From: Breznakia pachnodae
GTDB taxonomy: Bacteria > Bacillota_I > Bacilli_A > Erysipelotrichales > Erysipelotrichaceae
NCBI RefSeq assembly: GCF_030814225.1
Contig: NZ_JAUSUR010000006.1
Span: forward strand, 186,001 to 250,000
Direction of reading: 5' to 3'
Length of the DNA stretch: 64,000 nt
The translations under genes and the position numbers were made by a program. Below, one piece after another: positions 37,118 through 46,999 of this stretch. The notes beneath the pieces were generated by a model that ran no database searches, was not told where the DNA came from, and worked only from the letters and a program-made list of their open reading frames with translations. Each line of letters begins with the position of its first letter. Position 1 is the first letter of the stretch.

Positions 37118-38491
37118 TTAGTTTTCAATTCTTTCTTTTTTCACTTCTGAATTTGAACTAAATATAAATGTTAGAACAGCTGCAATTACAAAGGTAGCTC
37201 CAATACATAAAATCATTAATAACAGATTTGTCATTGTTCCGTCTGGATTTGAATAGATTGGTAATGAAGTTATTCCTGGCATAACAAATGCGAAACATTT
37301 AACGGTTAGCATGGTTGTTAGTGCTCCTCCTACTCCTGTCGCAATCATTGCACAGATAAGTGGAGTTCTTCTTACTACATTCACAGTAAACAGTGCTGGC
37401 TCAGAGATTCCTAGAAATGCAGAGAAACTGGTTGAAAAGGCTGCTGCTCTCATTTCTTTATCTTTTATTCTTAAAGCAGCTCCAAATGCAGCACCTGATT
37501 CTGCCATATTGTGACAGAAAGAAATCGGTAGTAAATAGTCATATCCCAGAGATGCAATGTTTTGAATCTGAATTGGTGATGTTGACTGATGCATTCCTGC
37601 AAGGACAATTAATGGCATAAAGAATCCTAACAGGAATCCTGCTATCGGTCCTAGAGTATCAAACATCCAAACAATGCCATCTGCTAAGTAAATACCACCA
37701 TATGCTCCTAGTGGCGCTAAGAATAGTAATGCTAATGGAATAGTAATTACTAATGATACCGTTGGTACTACGACCATTTTTAAAACTTCTGGAATAAAGC
37801 GATCAATGAATCGATACACAATTGCTAATAATCCAACTCCTAAAATAACTGGGAAAACTGAACTTGCATATTTGAATACAGGTATTGTAATTCCTAAGAA
37901 ACTAAATGGACTAGTATCACCACCAATTGCATCTACAAAGGTTGGATACAACAATGCTCCAGCCACACACAATGCCAGATAATCATTTACCTTAAATTTT
38001 CTTGCTGATGATAATGCTAATAGGAATGGTAAAAAGTAAAATGGAATATCTGAAATAATATCTAATATGACATAAGTTTCTGCTCCATCAGCAAAGAATC
38101 CTAATCCTTGGGCTAAAGCTAATAACCCTTTTAACATCCCACCTGCAACTAATGCAGGTAATATTGGTGAGAAGATACCAGATAATACATCTAGGATCAT
38201 ATCTACACTAAACTTCTTCTTTACAGTTTCAACATTTTCATCCTTAATATCTAATAATGGTTTTACTTCTTCAAATACACTGCCTACATTAGGTCCAATA
38301 ATCACCTGATATTGTCCATTTTTTATTTGAACACCAATGACTCCATCTAATTTTTCAATCGCTTCAATGTCAGCTTTGCTGTCATCTTTTAAATTGAATC
38401 TTAAACGAGTTACACAGTGAAGTGCATTTGTTATGTTACCCTTACTTCCAAGCAATTCAATAATACGTTTTGCTAAATCCTTATTATTCAT
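37118..38491 (-). CDS. PTS beta-glucoside transporter subunit EIIBC (second system)
   Basis: A 457-residue permease. EIIB has its phosphorylated cysteine in ALHCVTRLRFNLKD (about residue 26). EIIC has about ten helices with FGYDYLLPISFCHNMAESG-type core sequence (SLGYDYLLPISF). No EIIA domain is fused. It differs clearly from the first EIIBC in this window, so the two import different glucosides. It lies 18 bp downstream of a GH1 gene with which it forms an operon, divergent from an AraC regulator. The ribosome binding site is AGGAGGC. Confidence 0.9.
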   Translation of the reverse strand: MNNKDLAKRIIELLGSKGNITNALHCVTRLRFNLKDDSKADIEAIEKLDGVIGVQIKNGQYQVIIGPNVGSVFEEVKPLLDIKDENVETVKKKFSVDMILDVLSGIFSPILPALVAGGMLKGLLALAQGLGFFADGAETYVILDIISDIPFYFLPFLLALSSARKFKVNDYLALCVAGALLYPTFVDAIGGDTSPFSFLGITIPVFKYASSVFPVILGVGLLAIVYRFIDRFIPEVLKMVVVPTVSLVITIPLALLFLAPLGAYGGIYLADGIVWMFDTLGPIAGFLLGFFMPLIVLAGMHQSTSPIQIQNIASLGYDYLLPISFCHNMAESGAAFGAALRIKDKEMRAAAFSTSFSAFLGISEPALFTVNVVRRTPLICAMIATGVGGALTTMLTVKCFAFVMPGITSLPIYSNPDGTMTNLLLMILCIGATFVIAAVLTFIFSSNSEVKKERIEN

Positions 38492-38509
38492 TTTCTTGCC
38501 TCCTATAGT

Positions 38510-40003
<1,494 letters not shown>

Positions 40004-40111
40004 TCATTTGCATTAGCTAGCTTACAATGATATTATCTCAGTATAACTAATATGTGAAAATAACATATTTTCATTGATTTTATATCATATTTACATTTTT
40101 TGGGGGTTTCT

Positions 40112-41110
40112 ATGGATTTACATGAATTAAACTACTTCTTACATCATGTTACTAAAAGTGAACAATGGCATCTTGAACATCCAGGTGAACTAAGTCCTTT
40201 TTATAAAAAAATGACTCCAGCTATTCACAATGGAGAAATTTGTTATATGTTTGATTTTGTTAATACCTTAAAAGATGAAGAATTCGCAGTTGTTAAGGAA
40301 ACAAGATTTACTACAATTCCTATGCATTATCATAAAGATATGGAAATGAATTATGTATATGAAGGCTCTTGCACTTTTCTTATCAACACCCAGGAAATAA
40401 CCTTACATAAGGGGGATGTTTGTATTCTTGATTCTAATACGCATCATTGTGCTACAAGTGAAAAAGGGGAAAATGATATTGTTATTAACTTTGTTTTTCG
40501 AAAATCTTACTTCAACGATGGATTTCTAAATCGATTATCAGATAAAGGCTTAATTACAAATTTTCTATTAAGTACATTATCTAACTCTCAGGAACATAAT
40601 AAGTATTTAATCTTTAAGACTGCAGAAAATTTTCGTTTTCATAATATTGTTCAATCACTATTATGTGAATACTACGCCCCTAGCATTTGTTACAATGAAC
40701 TTAATAAAACTTATATGGCATTAGTATTTCTTGAACTTATTAATTCAATATATGATAATACCAATTCTGAATATATTGATTCAAAGAGTGATCAATTAAT
40801 AATTTCCATATTAAAATATATTGAAGATAATTATAAAACTTGTACATTATCATCATTAGCTGATAATTTTAATTTTAATCAAAATTACCTCAGCAATCTA
40901 ATTAAGAAAAAAACTGGTTCTACTTTTCAAGAACTGAAATTAACTCAACAATTAACCAATGCATCATTTCTACTTACAAATACAAATAAAACAATTAATG
41001 AAATCATTGATGAAGTAGGCTGTTCTAACCCTTCTTACTTCTATAAGAAATTTACTTCATTGTTTCATCAGTCACCAAAATCTTATCGTATAAACTCAAA
41101 GAAGCCCTAG
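40112..41110 (+). CDS. AraC family transcriptional regulator with cupin sensor domain
   Basis: A 332-residue regulator from the ATG at 40112, which has GGGGG upstream. An N-terminal cupin-like part (about 60-150) includes MHYHKDMEMNYVYEGSCTFLIN and GDVCILDSNTHH, suitable for sensing a sugar. The C-terminal 100 residues hold two helix-turn-helix units, SLADNFNFNQNYLSNLIKKKTG and TINEIIDEVGCSNPSYFYKKF, ending HQSPKSYR as usual. It is divergent from the GH1-EIIBC operon, so it probably activates it in response to a beta-glucoside. A bidirectional terminator follows. Confidence 0.9.
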   Translation: MDLHELNYFLHHVTKSEQWHLEHPGELSPFYKKMTPAIHNGEICYMFDFVNTLKDEEFAVVKETRFTTIPMHYHKDMEMNYVYEGSCTFLINTQEITLHKGDVCILDSNTHHCATSEKGENDIVINFVFRKSYFNDGFLNRLSDKGLITNFLLSTLSNSQEHNKYLIFKTAENFRFHNIVQSLLCEYYAPSICYNELNKTYMALVFLELINSIYDNTNSEYIDSKSDQLIISILKYIEDNYKTCTLSSLADNFNFNQNYLSNLIKKKTGSTFQELKLTQQLTNASFLLTNTNKTINEIIDEVGCSNPSYFYKKFTSLFHQSPKSYRINSKKP

Positions 41111-41125
41111 ATGGGCTTCTTTTAT
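41098..41125. terminator. Bidirectional terminator between araC-type gene and arsC
   Basis: AAAGAAGCCC and GGGCTTCTTT pair around TAGAT, with T residues on both strands. It ends two convergent transcripts. Confidence 0.85.
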
Positions 41126-41523
41126 AGTTTACCTTGTTGTATTCGTTCTCTTAAATCAAAAGCTTTCTTCTCGATTAATCTAGCTGTCTTTTCAAATTCA
41201 AGCATTCCTTTTCCACTAGGATCATCCAATCCCCAATCTTCACGATATTCACTAGGAATCATTGGACAATCAACATTACAACCCATTGTAATGACAATAT
41301 CTACTTTAGGAATATCTGCAATTAATTTAGAATATTGAGTTTCTTTCATATCAATGGAATATAGTTGTTTCATTATCTTTACAGCATCCTTATTAATTTC
41401 ATCTTTGATTTCAGTTCCTGCACTATAGGCTTCAAATATATCTGCACAGTAATATTTTGCTAGTGCTTCTGCCATTTGTGAGCGACAAGAATTGTGTACA
41501 CAAATAAATGCTACTTTTTTCAT
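41122..41523 (-). CDS. arsC: Arsenate reductase, thioredoxin-coupled low-molecular-weight phosphatase type
   Basis: A 133-residue protein from the ATG at 41523, whose start overlaps the stop of the acetyltransferase gene (ATGA). The P-loop is FICVHNSCRSQMAEA (CX5R, catalytic Cys about residue 8). Further cysteines in MGCNVDCPMIP match the disulfide relay of this ArsC class. The end LDDPSGKGMLEFEKT carries the catalytic Asp loop. It reduces arsenate to arsenite in the cytosol using thioredoxin. As the last gene of the arsenic operon, its function is well supported. Confidence 0.92.
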   Translation of the reverse strand: MKKVAFICVHNSCRSQMAEALAKYYCADIFEAYSAGTEIKDEINKDAVKIMKQLYSIDMKETQYSKLIADIPKVDIVITMGCNVDCPMIPSEYREDWGLDDPSGKGMLEFEKTARLIEKKAFDLRERIQQGKL

Positions 41524-42014
41524 TCTATCACCTTGCTTCGTCGTTCCATTAGAATTGTATTTCGCCAATTACCAAATCGATCTTTTCCAATTCGTTCACG
41601 ATACCCAACTTCTCGAAATCCTACTTTTTTATGTAGTTGGACGCTGGCAACATTATCTTCCATAATTCCTACCTGAAGCGTCCATATTCCTGCTTTTTCT
41701 GATGCTTCAATCATTATATTATATAGTTTAGATGCAATTCCATTACCAGCAAAATCATTGTGGACATAAACACTTACTTCGCATACTCCACTGTATACAC
41801 ATCTTGAAGAGATTGGGCTTAATTCAATCCATCCTACTACTTGCTGATTGATACATGCAACATAGCGTAACTCCTCTAAATGAGATTTATTCCAATCTTC
41901 ATATGTTGGAATATCACTTTGAAAAGTTGCCATATTCGTATCTACTCCTTGTTTATAGATTTCAGCAACTGCATCCCAGTCTTCAACTGTCATCTTACGT
42001 ACAACTATATCCAT
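41520..42014 (-). CDS. GNAT acetyltransferase, ArsN/phosphinothricin-type
   Basis: A 164-residue GNAT enzyme of the PAT family. The acetyl-CoA motif A is VYVHNDFAGNGIASKLYNIMIE, and the family blocks VDTNMATFQSD, GWIELSPIS and LQVGIMEDNVASVQLHKKVGF are all present. PAT-family enzymes acetylate phosphinothricin; the arsenic-operon branch (ArsN) acetylates arsinothricin. Its position between a redox protein and arsC in an ars operon supports the ArsN reading, but sequence alone does not separate it from general PAT or methionine sulfone acetyltransferases. The ribosome binding site is AAGGAG. Confidence 0.85.
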   Translation of the reverse strand: MDIVVRKMTVEDWDAVAEIYKQGVDTNMATFQSDIPTYEDWNKSHLEELRYVACINQQVVGWIELSPISSRCVYSGVCEVSVYVHNDFAGNGIASKLYNIMIEASEKAGIWTLQVGIMEDNVASVQLHKKVGFREVGYRERIGKDRFGNWRNTILMERRSKVIE

Positions 42015-42023
42015 CTTATCTCC

Positions 42024-42323
42024 TTATAAAAGTTCTTTGATTTGATCTACTGTTAATACTTTACCATAACTAACTACTTTGCCTTTGTAAACAAGTGCAG
42101 GAGTTGACATCACACCATAAGCTGCAATTTCACTCATATCTGTAACCTTCTCAATATCCGTAGACTTGTTTAGTTCAGAAAGTGCCTGTTTTGCATTATT
42201 TGTAAGTTCCACGCATTTTGCACAACCTGCACCTAATACTTTTACATCTGCACCTTCTACACCTCGATCAGCATTACTTGTGCTGCAACCACAATCATTC
42301 TTCTTTTTTCCAAATAATTTCAT
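42024..42323 (-). CDS. Redox-active disulfide protein 2, thioredoxin-like
   Basis: A 99-residue protein with a short N-terminal segment holding CGCS (residues 11-14) and a thioredoxin-like fold starting VKVLGAGCAKCVELTNNAK, with the active CxxC at GCAKC. The C-terminal half contains the cis-Pro strand VMSTPALVYKGK. This is the small TIGR00412-type family often found beside ArsP-like permeases, where it may reduce organoarsenicals or feed electrons to arsC. The N-terminal CGC motif is an extra metal- or arsenic-binding candidate. It has an AGGAGG site, is 9 bp from the next gene, and is co-transcribed. Confidence 0.85.
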   Translation of the reverse strand: MKLFGKKKNDCGCSTSNADRGVEGADVKVLGAGCAKCVELTNNAKQALSELNKSTDIEKVTDMSEIAAYGVMSTPALVYKGKVVSYGKVLTVDQIKELL

Positions 42324-42342
42324 TTCATCGTCCTCCTCTTAC

Positions 42343-43335
42343 TTAAAATAAATACTGAAATGTATTAAATCCATAACCAATGATAATAATACCAATACCA
42401 ACAATAGCAATGAATGTTACTAACAGCTTAGGCTTTACTGCACGTTTCAACATAATAATTGATGGAAGAGATAAAGCAGTTACTGCCATCATAAAGGATA
42501 ATACAGTACCTAATCCTACACCTTTGGCATATAACGCTTCTGCAATTGGAATGGTACCAAAGATATCTGCATACATTGGAATTCCTACAACTGTAGCCAG
42601 TATTACAGAGAAAGGATTATCTTCTCCTAATATACGTTGAATAAATTCTTCTGGCAATACATTATGAATGACTGCACCAATTCCTACTCCAACAATAACA
42701 TATGGAAATACTTTTTTAAATGTTGATATTACCTGTTCTTTGGCAAACGTGATTCTTTCTTTTCTTGTTGTTGTTTCATCATCAATAGCAACATTAGGTG
42801 CATCTTTAATAAACTTCTCTACATACTTCTCCATTCCCAACTTCTCGATTAGTAAACCACCAAATACAGCAAGAATTAATCCAACAACGACATAAACAAT
42901 TGCAATCTCCCAACCAAAGATAGACATCAGCAACACTAACGATCCTAAATCAACCATTGGTGATGAAATCAGAAATGAAAATGTTACACCTACTGGTAAT
43001 CCTGCACTTGTAAATCCCATGAAGATAGGAATTGATGAACAGCTACAAAAAGGTGTAATAGTTCCTAATAAGGCACTAATCACATTCGCCCATATTCCTT
43101 TAAACCTTCCTAGAATTTTCTTTGTTCGTTCTGGTGGGAAATAACTTTGAATATAGGATATTCCAAAAATCAATACGGATAACAACACTAAAATTTTGAT
43201 TGTATCATAAATAAAGAATTGAATACTCCCGCCTAATTGACCACTTATATCTAATCCTAGGCTAGTTAATAAATTACCAATAAGTTCATTTAACCAGTTC
43301 ATCCCTAGAATTTGTTCCTGAATAAAACTCCACAT
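42343..43335 (-). CDS. Permease of the ArsP/UPF0718 (COG0701) family
   Basis: A 330-residue membrane protein from the ATG at 43335 (AAGGAG upstream). It has about eight helices and the family signature GTITPFCSCSSIPIFMGF (about 95), with several cysteines that can bind trivalent arsenic. A cytosolic loop in the middle (ERITFAKEQVISTF) separates the halves, and the second repeat has VVGIPMYADIFGTIPIAEAL. ArsP relatives export trivalent organoarsenicals; others in this family have different roles, so the exact substrate is inferred from context. It is the first gene after the palindromic sites. Confidence 0.85.
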   Translation of the reverse strand: MWSFIQEQILGMNWLNELIGNLLTSLGLDISGQLGGSIQFFIYDTIKILVLLSVLIFGISYIQSYFPPERTKKILGRFKGIWANVISALLGTITPFCSCSSIPIFMGFTSAGLPVGVTFSFLISSPMVDLGSLVLLMSIFGWEIAIVYVVVGLILAVFGGLLIEKLGMEKYVEKFIKDAPNVAIDDETTTRKERITFAKEQVISTFKKVFPYVIVGVGIGAVIHNVLPEEFIQRILGEDNPFSVILATVVGIPMYADIFGTIPIAEALYAKGVGLGTVLSFMMAVTALSLPSIIMLKRAVKPKLLVTFIAIVGIGIIIIGYGFNTFQYLF

Positions 43336-43354
43336 ATCTTTCTCCTTTTTACAC

Positions 43355-43402
43355 ATCGATAATTATCGATATTTAAATTATACTAACATATCGATATATG
43401 TC
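43355..43402. promoter_or_regulatory. Two ATCGAT palindromes upstream of the arsenic operon
   Basis: ATCGATAATTATCGAT (43355-43370) and a second site around ATATCGATAT (43388-43397) lie directly upstream of the permease gene. They are good candidates for ArsR binding, overlapping the promoter of the operon. Confidence 0.65.
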
Positions 43403-43413
43403 AATATGTTTTC

Positions 43414-43445
43414 TTAAAAAAAAAGAAGAAATATAAACTTCTTCT
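43414..43445 (-). terminator. Terminator after arsR
   Basis: GAAGAAG and CTTCTTC form a short stem followed by nine T on the minus strand. It separates arsR from the rest of the operon. Confidence 0.65.
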
Positions 43446-43728
43446 ACTTGGTACAAGTGCCATCAAATAACTCTAATATCGATGTTCTGGTTTTTGAACA
43501 TAAATCTTTACTAATTGTATAATTCATCCACTTCCCACTTTTTTTAGCATCCACTAATCCAGAATCTACTAATATTTTCATATGGTGTGATAAAGTGGAT
43601 TGAACAATATTTAAATCCTCCAGAAGGTCACAGGCACATCGTTCTCCCTGTTCTTTTAGAATACGAAATATCTTAATTCTATTTTCATCACTTAATGCTT
43701 TTAAAACAATAATGAGTTCTTTATCCAT
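43444..43728 (-). CDS. arsR: ArsR family metalloregulator
   Basis: A 94-residue winged-helix repressor. It starts MDKELIIVLKALSDENRIKI, has the cysteine pair ERCACDLLEDL (about residues 31-33) that can bind arsenite, and a recognition helix QSTLSHHMKILVDSGLV followed by the wing AKKSGKWMNYTI. It would release the operator when arsenite binds. It lies upstream on the same strand but is separated from the permease gene by a terminator and the ATCGAT palindromes, so it acts on a second promoter. Confidence 0.9.
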   Translation of the reverse strand: MDKELIIVLKALSDENRIKIFRILKEQGERCACDLLEDLNIVQSTLSHHMKILVDSGLVDAKKSGKWMNYTISKDLCSKTRTSILELFDGTCTK

Positions 43729-43833
43729 AGTAGTTACCTCTTACTATCTTAATATAACGAATGGAAGTTACCGTGTCAAATATGTACTTTTTAAGTTTAG
43801 CTTTTGAAAAATGAAAATACTGCTTTTCGACTT

Positions 43834-44940
43834 CTAATCAGCACCTAATTTCTCTTTAATTATTTTTCTTTCATCTTCTATTCGCTCTACCAAACTCGTA
43901 TACTTAGCATTTGTCAATTCTCCCTCTTTTTTTTCATCTGGCCATATAGCATTTGCAATTTCAATCATTCTTGACTTATCATATAAACTTGTATCCGTTA
44001 TAACTGCATAATCATAATTAGTATGATTCAAACCATAATTTAAACGTTCAAATTCATATTTAGTATGAGGATAAATCTCTTGTTTCTGAACCGGATAATA
44101 TATAATACTAAAAAATTGATATGATCCATTGTAACCTTGTAATATAATATGAACAGAATAATACCACTCCGATAAATCTTTATTTGAATAACCAGCTAAA
44201 AAATGTGTTTCTCCGTGTTGAAAGCAGTTCCATAATGAATTATCCATACTTTCAACATCTGCACTAACTTCAAAGTCATCTGCACCAATTACCAATGCAG
44301 TATAGTGATTCTTTTTATTTTCTGCAAACTCAGTAATTGATACTTCATCATTATTTGAAACATAAGCAAGATAAGATTCTAAAAAGTCACCTGAATCACC
44401 TTTTTTTTCTAAACTAAATGAAATTAAGCCTGTATTTATTTTATCTGTTGTTTCTTTATCATTAATTGAAACATCAGAAAACGTACTACATACAACCTCA
44501 TCGTTTTCTGAATTTTTGTTTTCAACAATCATTTCATAATTCATATTTAAATTGCGTTTTGTATTTATACTTACATTATAAGTATAGTAAAAGCTAATGC
44601 ATGCAAGTATAAATGAGACTAAAGGAAGCCAATTTTTTAAATGTTTTTTTAATGTTACTAAATGATAACTATTTTCTTTAGCATAAAATATTTCATCATT
44701 CGATGAAATATAATAAGTATTATTAAAACTATATAATTCATTATCGTTATAAACTTCAATTAGACCTATACAATCTTTATCATCATTTTTTTTATTTATA
44801 TAAAAACTATATATCCCTTCATAAAACCAATAGTCTATATTTTTCCCATTATTATCAATTATTTTTAAATTTATTCTTTGCTTAATCAATTCTTTGCTAT
44901 CTTCATCTTTGAATTTTACATTGACTTGTTCTCTTCCCAT
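43834..44940 (-). CDS. Single-helix membrane protein of unknown function
   Basis: A 368-residue protein. The first about 105 residues are cytosolic and resemble strands (VNVKFKDEDSKELIKQRINLKI). One membrane helix lies at about 107-127 (WLPLVSFILACISFYYTYN). The remaining 240 residues are outside and acidic, with GDDFEVSADVESMDNSLWN. This is an inside-out single-pass layout without a known domain. It is followed on the same strand direction by nothing obvious, and upstream lies a 59-residue membrane protein that may be its partner, 40 bp away. The ribosome binding site is GAGGGG. Confidence 0.65.
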   Translation of the reverse strand: MGREQVNVKFKDEDSKELIKQRINLKIIDNNGKNIDYWFYEGIYSFYINKKNDDKDCIGLIEVYNDNELYSFNNTYYISSNDEIFYAKENSYHLVTLKKHLKNWLPLVSFILACISFYYTYNVSINTKRNLNMNYEMIVENKNSENDEVVCSTFSDVSINDKETTDKINTGLISFSLEKKGDSGDFLESYLAYVSNNDEVSITEFAENKKNHYTALVIGADDFEVSADVESMDNSLWNCFQHGETHFLAGYSNKDLSEWYYSVHIILQGYNGSYQFFSIIYYPVQKQEIYPHTKYEFERLNYGLNHTNYDYAVITDTSLYDKSRMIEIANAIWPDEKKEGELTNAKYTSLVERIEDERKIIKEKLGAD

Positions 44941-44980
44941 CTATATCCCCTCATATTTAACTAACTATTTAAACTAAAAA

Positions 44981-45160
44981 TCAACTTTTTCTTGAAGAAT
45001 ACAACATTTTAAGGATTCCAATAACTGCAAATATAAAATAATACCCAGTTACTGTAATATCCACATTAAAGAGTTCTTTTGAACCTTCAATGATTAAATT
45101 ATCAAATCCAAACAGCGCTAGAAACCACGCTAATATTAATGCACCTACAATACTCCACAT
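44981..45160 (-). CDS. 59-residue two-helix membrane protein
   Basis: Reading the minus strand from an ATG at 45160 gives a 59-residue protein with a GAGGAG site eight bases upstream. It starts MWSIVGALILAWFLALFGFD, has a short loop (NLIIEGSKELFNVDIT) and a second helix (GYYFIFAVIGILKMLYS), and ends in RKS. It is just upstream of the 368-residue membrane protein on the same strand, so co-transcription is likely. I do not recognise the family. Good ribosome binding site and composition make it likely real. Confidence 0.65.
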   Translation of the reverse strand: MWSIVGALILAWFLALFGFDNLIIEGSKELFNVDITVTGYYFIFAVIGILKMLYSSRKS

Positions 45161-45331
45161 ATGATGTTCTCCTCTGTATTCCTAGAAATCACTTTTATTC
45201 TCATGAATAGATTATATCAAATGTAAAAGCACTACTACAAGTATTTATTATCAAATCAGAGATATAGAGGTTTATTGACAAAAAACTATTATAAGCATAC
45301 TATGAAACAAAGAATATGGGAGTGTCATTAT

Positions 45332-45958
45332 ATGAATTTTAATGAGAAGTTACAACAACTTAGAAAACTAAATAATATGACTCAAGAAGAACTGGCAAAA
45401 GTATTGTTTGTTTCAAGAACTGCTGTTTCAAAATGGGAAAGTGGAAAAGGTTATCCCAATATTGATTCATTGAAATCAATTGCTGAAGTATTTGATATTA
45501 CGATTGATGAATTATTGTCTAATGATGAATTAATTACACTTGCAATAAATGAGAATGACAGTAATATAAACAAACTATCTACCCTTGCTTTTGGTTTGCT
45601 TGATATCTTAGTTATCATCTTTATCTTTCTCCCTCTTTATGCAAAACAGGAACCTACTTATGTTCATACTGTATCACTATTATCGAATCCAGATCTTAAT
45701 ACAGTTACGTTCTATATGTACTTTGCGTTTTTGATTCTCCTTTCTGTATTAGGTATCATTGAAATCATCCTTCAGTTTAAGAAAGACGAAAAGAAATCAA
45801 ACATAGTAAAATTAATTTCAATTGCAATTCATACAGCCACAATTCTATTGTTTATCGCATCACGTCAGCCATATGCTGCTGCACTTATGTTTATTCTTTT
45901 TGGAATTAAAATTATACTATTATTCAATAGTAAGAAATACAACAAACATTCTATTTAG
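45332..45958 (+). CDS. XRE-type transcriptional regulator with membrane domain
   Basis: A 208-residue protein from the ATG at 45332 (GGGAG upstream). The N-terminal helix-turn-helix has KLQQLRKLNNMTQEELAKVL, FVSRTAVSKWESGKGYPNID and SLKSIAEVFDITIDELL, the classic XRE pattern. The C-terminal 110 residues hold four hydrophobic helices (LAFGLLDILVIIFIFLPLY and others). Such membrane-bound XRE regulators sense the envelope or small molecules in the membrane. The target genes are unknown. A clear terminator follows. Confidence 0.85.
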   Translation: MNFNEKLQQLRKLNNMTQEELAKVLFVSRTAVSKWESGKGYPNIDSLKSIAEVFDITIDELLSNDELITLAINENDSNINKLSTLAFGLLDILVIIFIFLPLYAKQEPTYVHTVSLLSNPDLNTVTFYMYFAFLILLSVLGIIEIILQFKKDEKKSNIVKLISIAIHTATILLFIASRQPYAAALMFILFGIKIILLFNSKKYNKHSI

Positions 45959-45990
45959 GCCTATGACACGAAAAGTGTCATGGCTTTTTT
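45958..45990 (+). terminator. Intrinsic terminator of the XRE regulator gene
   Basis: GCC-ATGACAC and GTGTCAT-GGC pair around GAAAA, followed by TTTTTT. Confidence 0.88.
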
Positions 45991-46084
45991 ATAATGTGAG
46001 TATTGGTGTCTTGCCCTTCTAATTCCTCTACTTGATAATAGGTTTATCATTATTAAACTAATTATGATGAAGGAGGTTATTGTG

Positions 46085-46915
46085 ATGATCGATTTATATG
46101 AAATATTAAAAGTAATAATTCTAGGAATTATTGAAGGTATTACCGAGTGGTTACCAATTAGTAGCACAGGACATATGCTATTGGTTGATGAATTTATTAA
46201 ACTTAATATGAGTAGCGAATTTAAAGAAATGTTTTTTGTAGTGATTCAGTTAGGTGCAATCCTTGCAGTCGCTGTTATCTTCTGGAAGAAAATGTTTCCA
46301 TTTCAGTTTAAGGAAAAGAAGGAACCAATCATTAAGATGGATATTATTTCACTTTGGATGAAAGTAGTTGTTGCCTGCATCCCTGGTGCAGTAATAACCA
46401 TACTTTTTGATGATTATGTAGAAGCAAACTTTAAGACACCCCTTGTGATTGCCCTTGCTTTAATTGTATACGGAATATTGTTTATTGTTATTGAAAGAAA
46501 GAATAAAAATAAAGTCCCACGAGTTAATACAATGTCGGAATTGACTTATAAAGATGCACTGGCAATTGGTGCATTTCAGGTACTATCAATTATTCCTGGT
46601 ACATCACGTTCTGGTTCCACAATCATTGGTGGATTACTAATTGGTATATCAAGAATGGTAATAGCTGAGTTTACCTTCTTTCTGGCAGTTCCAGTGATGT
46701 TTGGGTTAAGTGCTATTAAATTATTGAAGTTTGGTTTTGTCTTTACACAATCACAATTAATTGTTCTTCTTGTTGGTACAATCACTGCATTTATTATTTC
46801 CATTCTGGTAATTAAGTTTTTTATTAATTATATTAAAAAACATGATTTCCAAGTTTTTGGATGGTATCGAATTGTCATCGGAATCGTTGTTTTTCTATAC
46901 TTCTATTTACAATAA
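46085..46915 (+). CDS. uppP: Undecaprenyl-diphosphatase UppP (BacA)
   Basis: A 276-residue membrane protein of the UppP/BacA family, with about eight helices. The first catalytic motif is GIIEGITEWLPISSTGHMLL and the second IPGTSRSGSTIIGG, both canonical. It removes the terminal phosphate of undecaprenyl diphosphate to recycle the lipid carrier for wall synthesis and can confer bacitracin resistance. I start at 46085, which has AAGGAGG at the right distance; two earlier in-frame ATGs precede or overlap this site. It stands alone. Confidence 0.95.
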   Translation: MIDLYEILKVIILGIIEGITEWLPISSTGHMLLVDEFIKLNMSSEFKEMFFVVIQLGAILAVAVIFWKKMFPFQFKEKKEPIIKMDIISLWMKVVVACIPGAVITILFDDYVEANFKTPLVIALALIVYGILFIVIERKNKNKVPRVNTMSELTYKDALAIGAFQVLSIIPGTSRSGSTIIGGLLIGISRMVIAEFTFFLAVPVMFGLSAIKLLKFGFVFTQSQLIVLLVGTITAFIISILVIKFFINYIKKHDFQVFGWYRIVIGIVVFLYFYLQ

Positions 46916-46999
46916 AATTTACTCATTCATATCAACTGCACTTTCCTCTTGTTGGGTGTATATTAGGGACGTATAGCGAGAGCTAGATAGGAGGATTAT

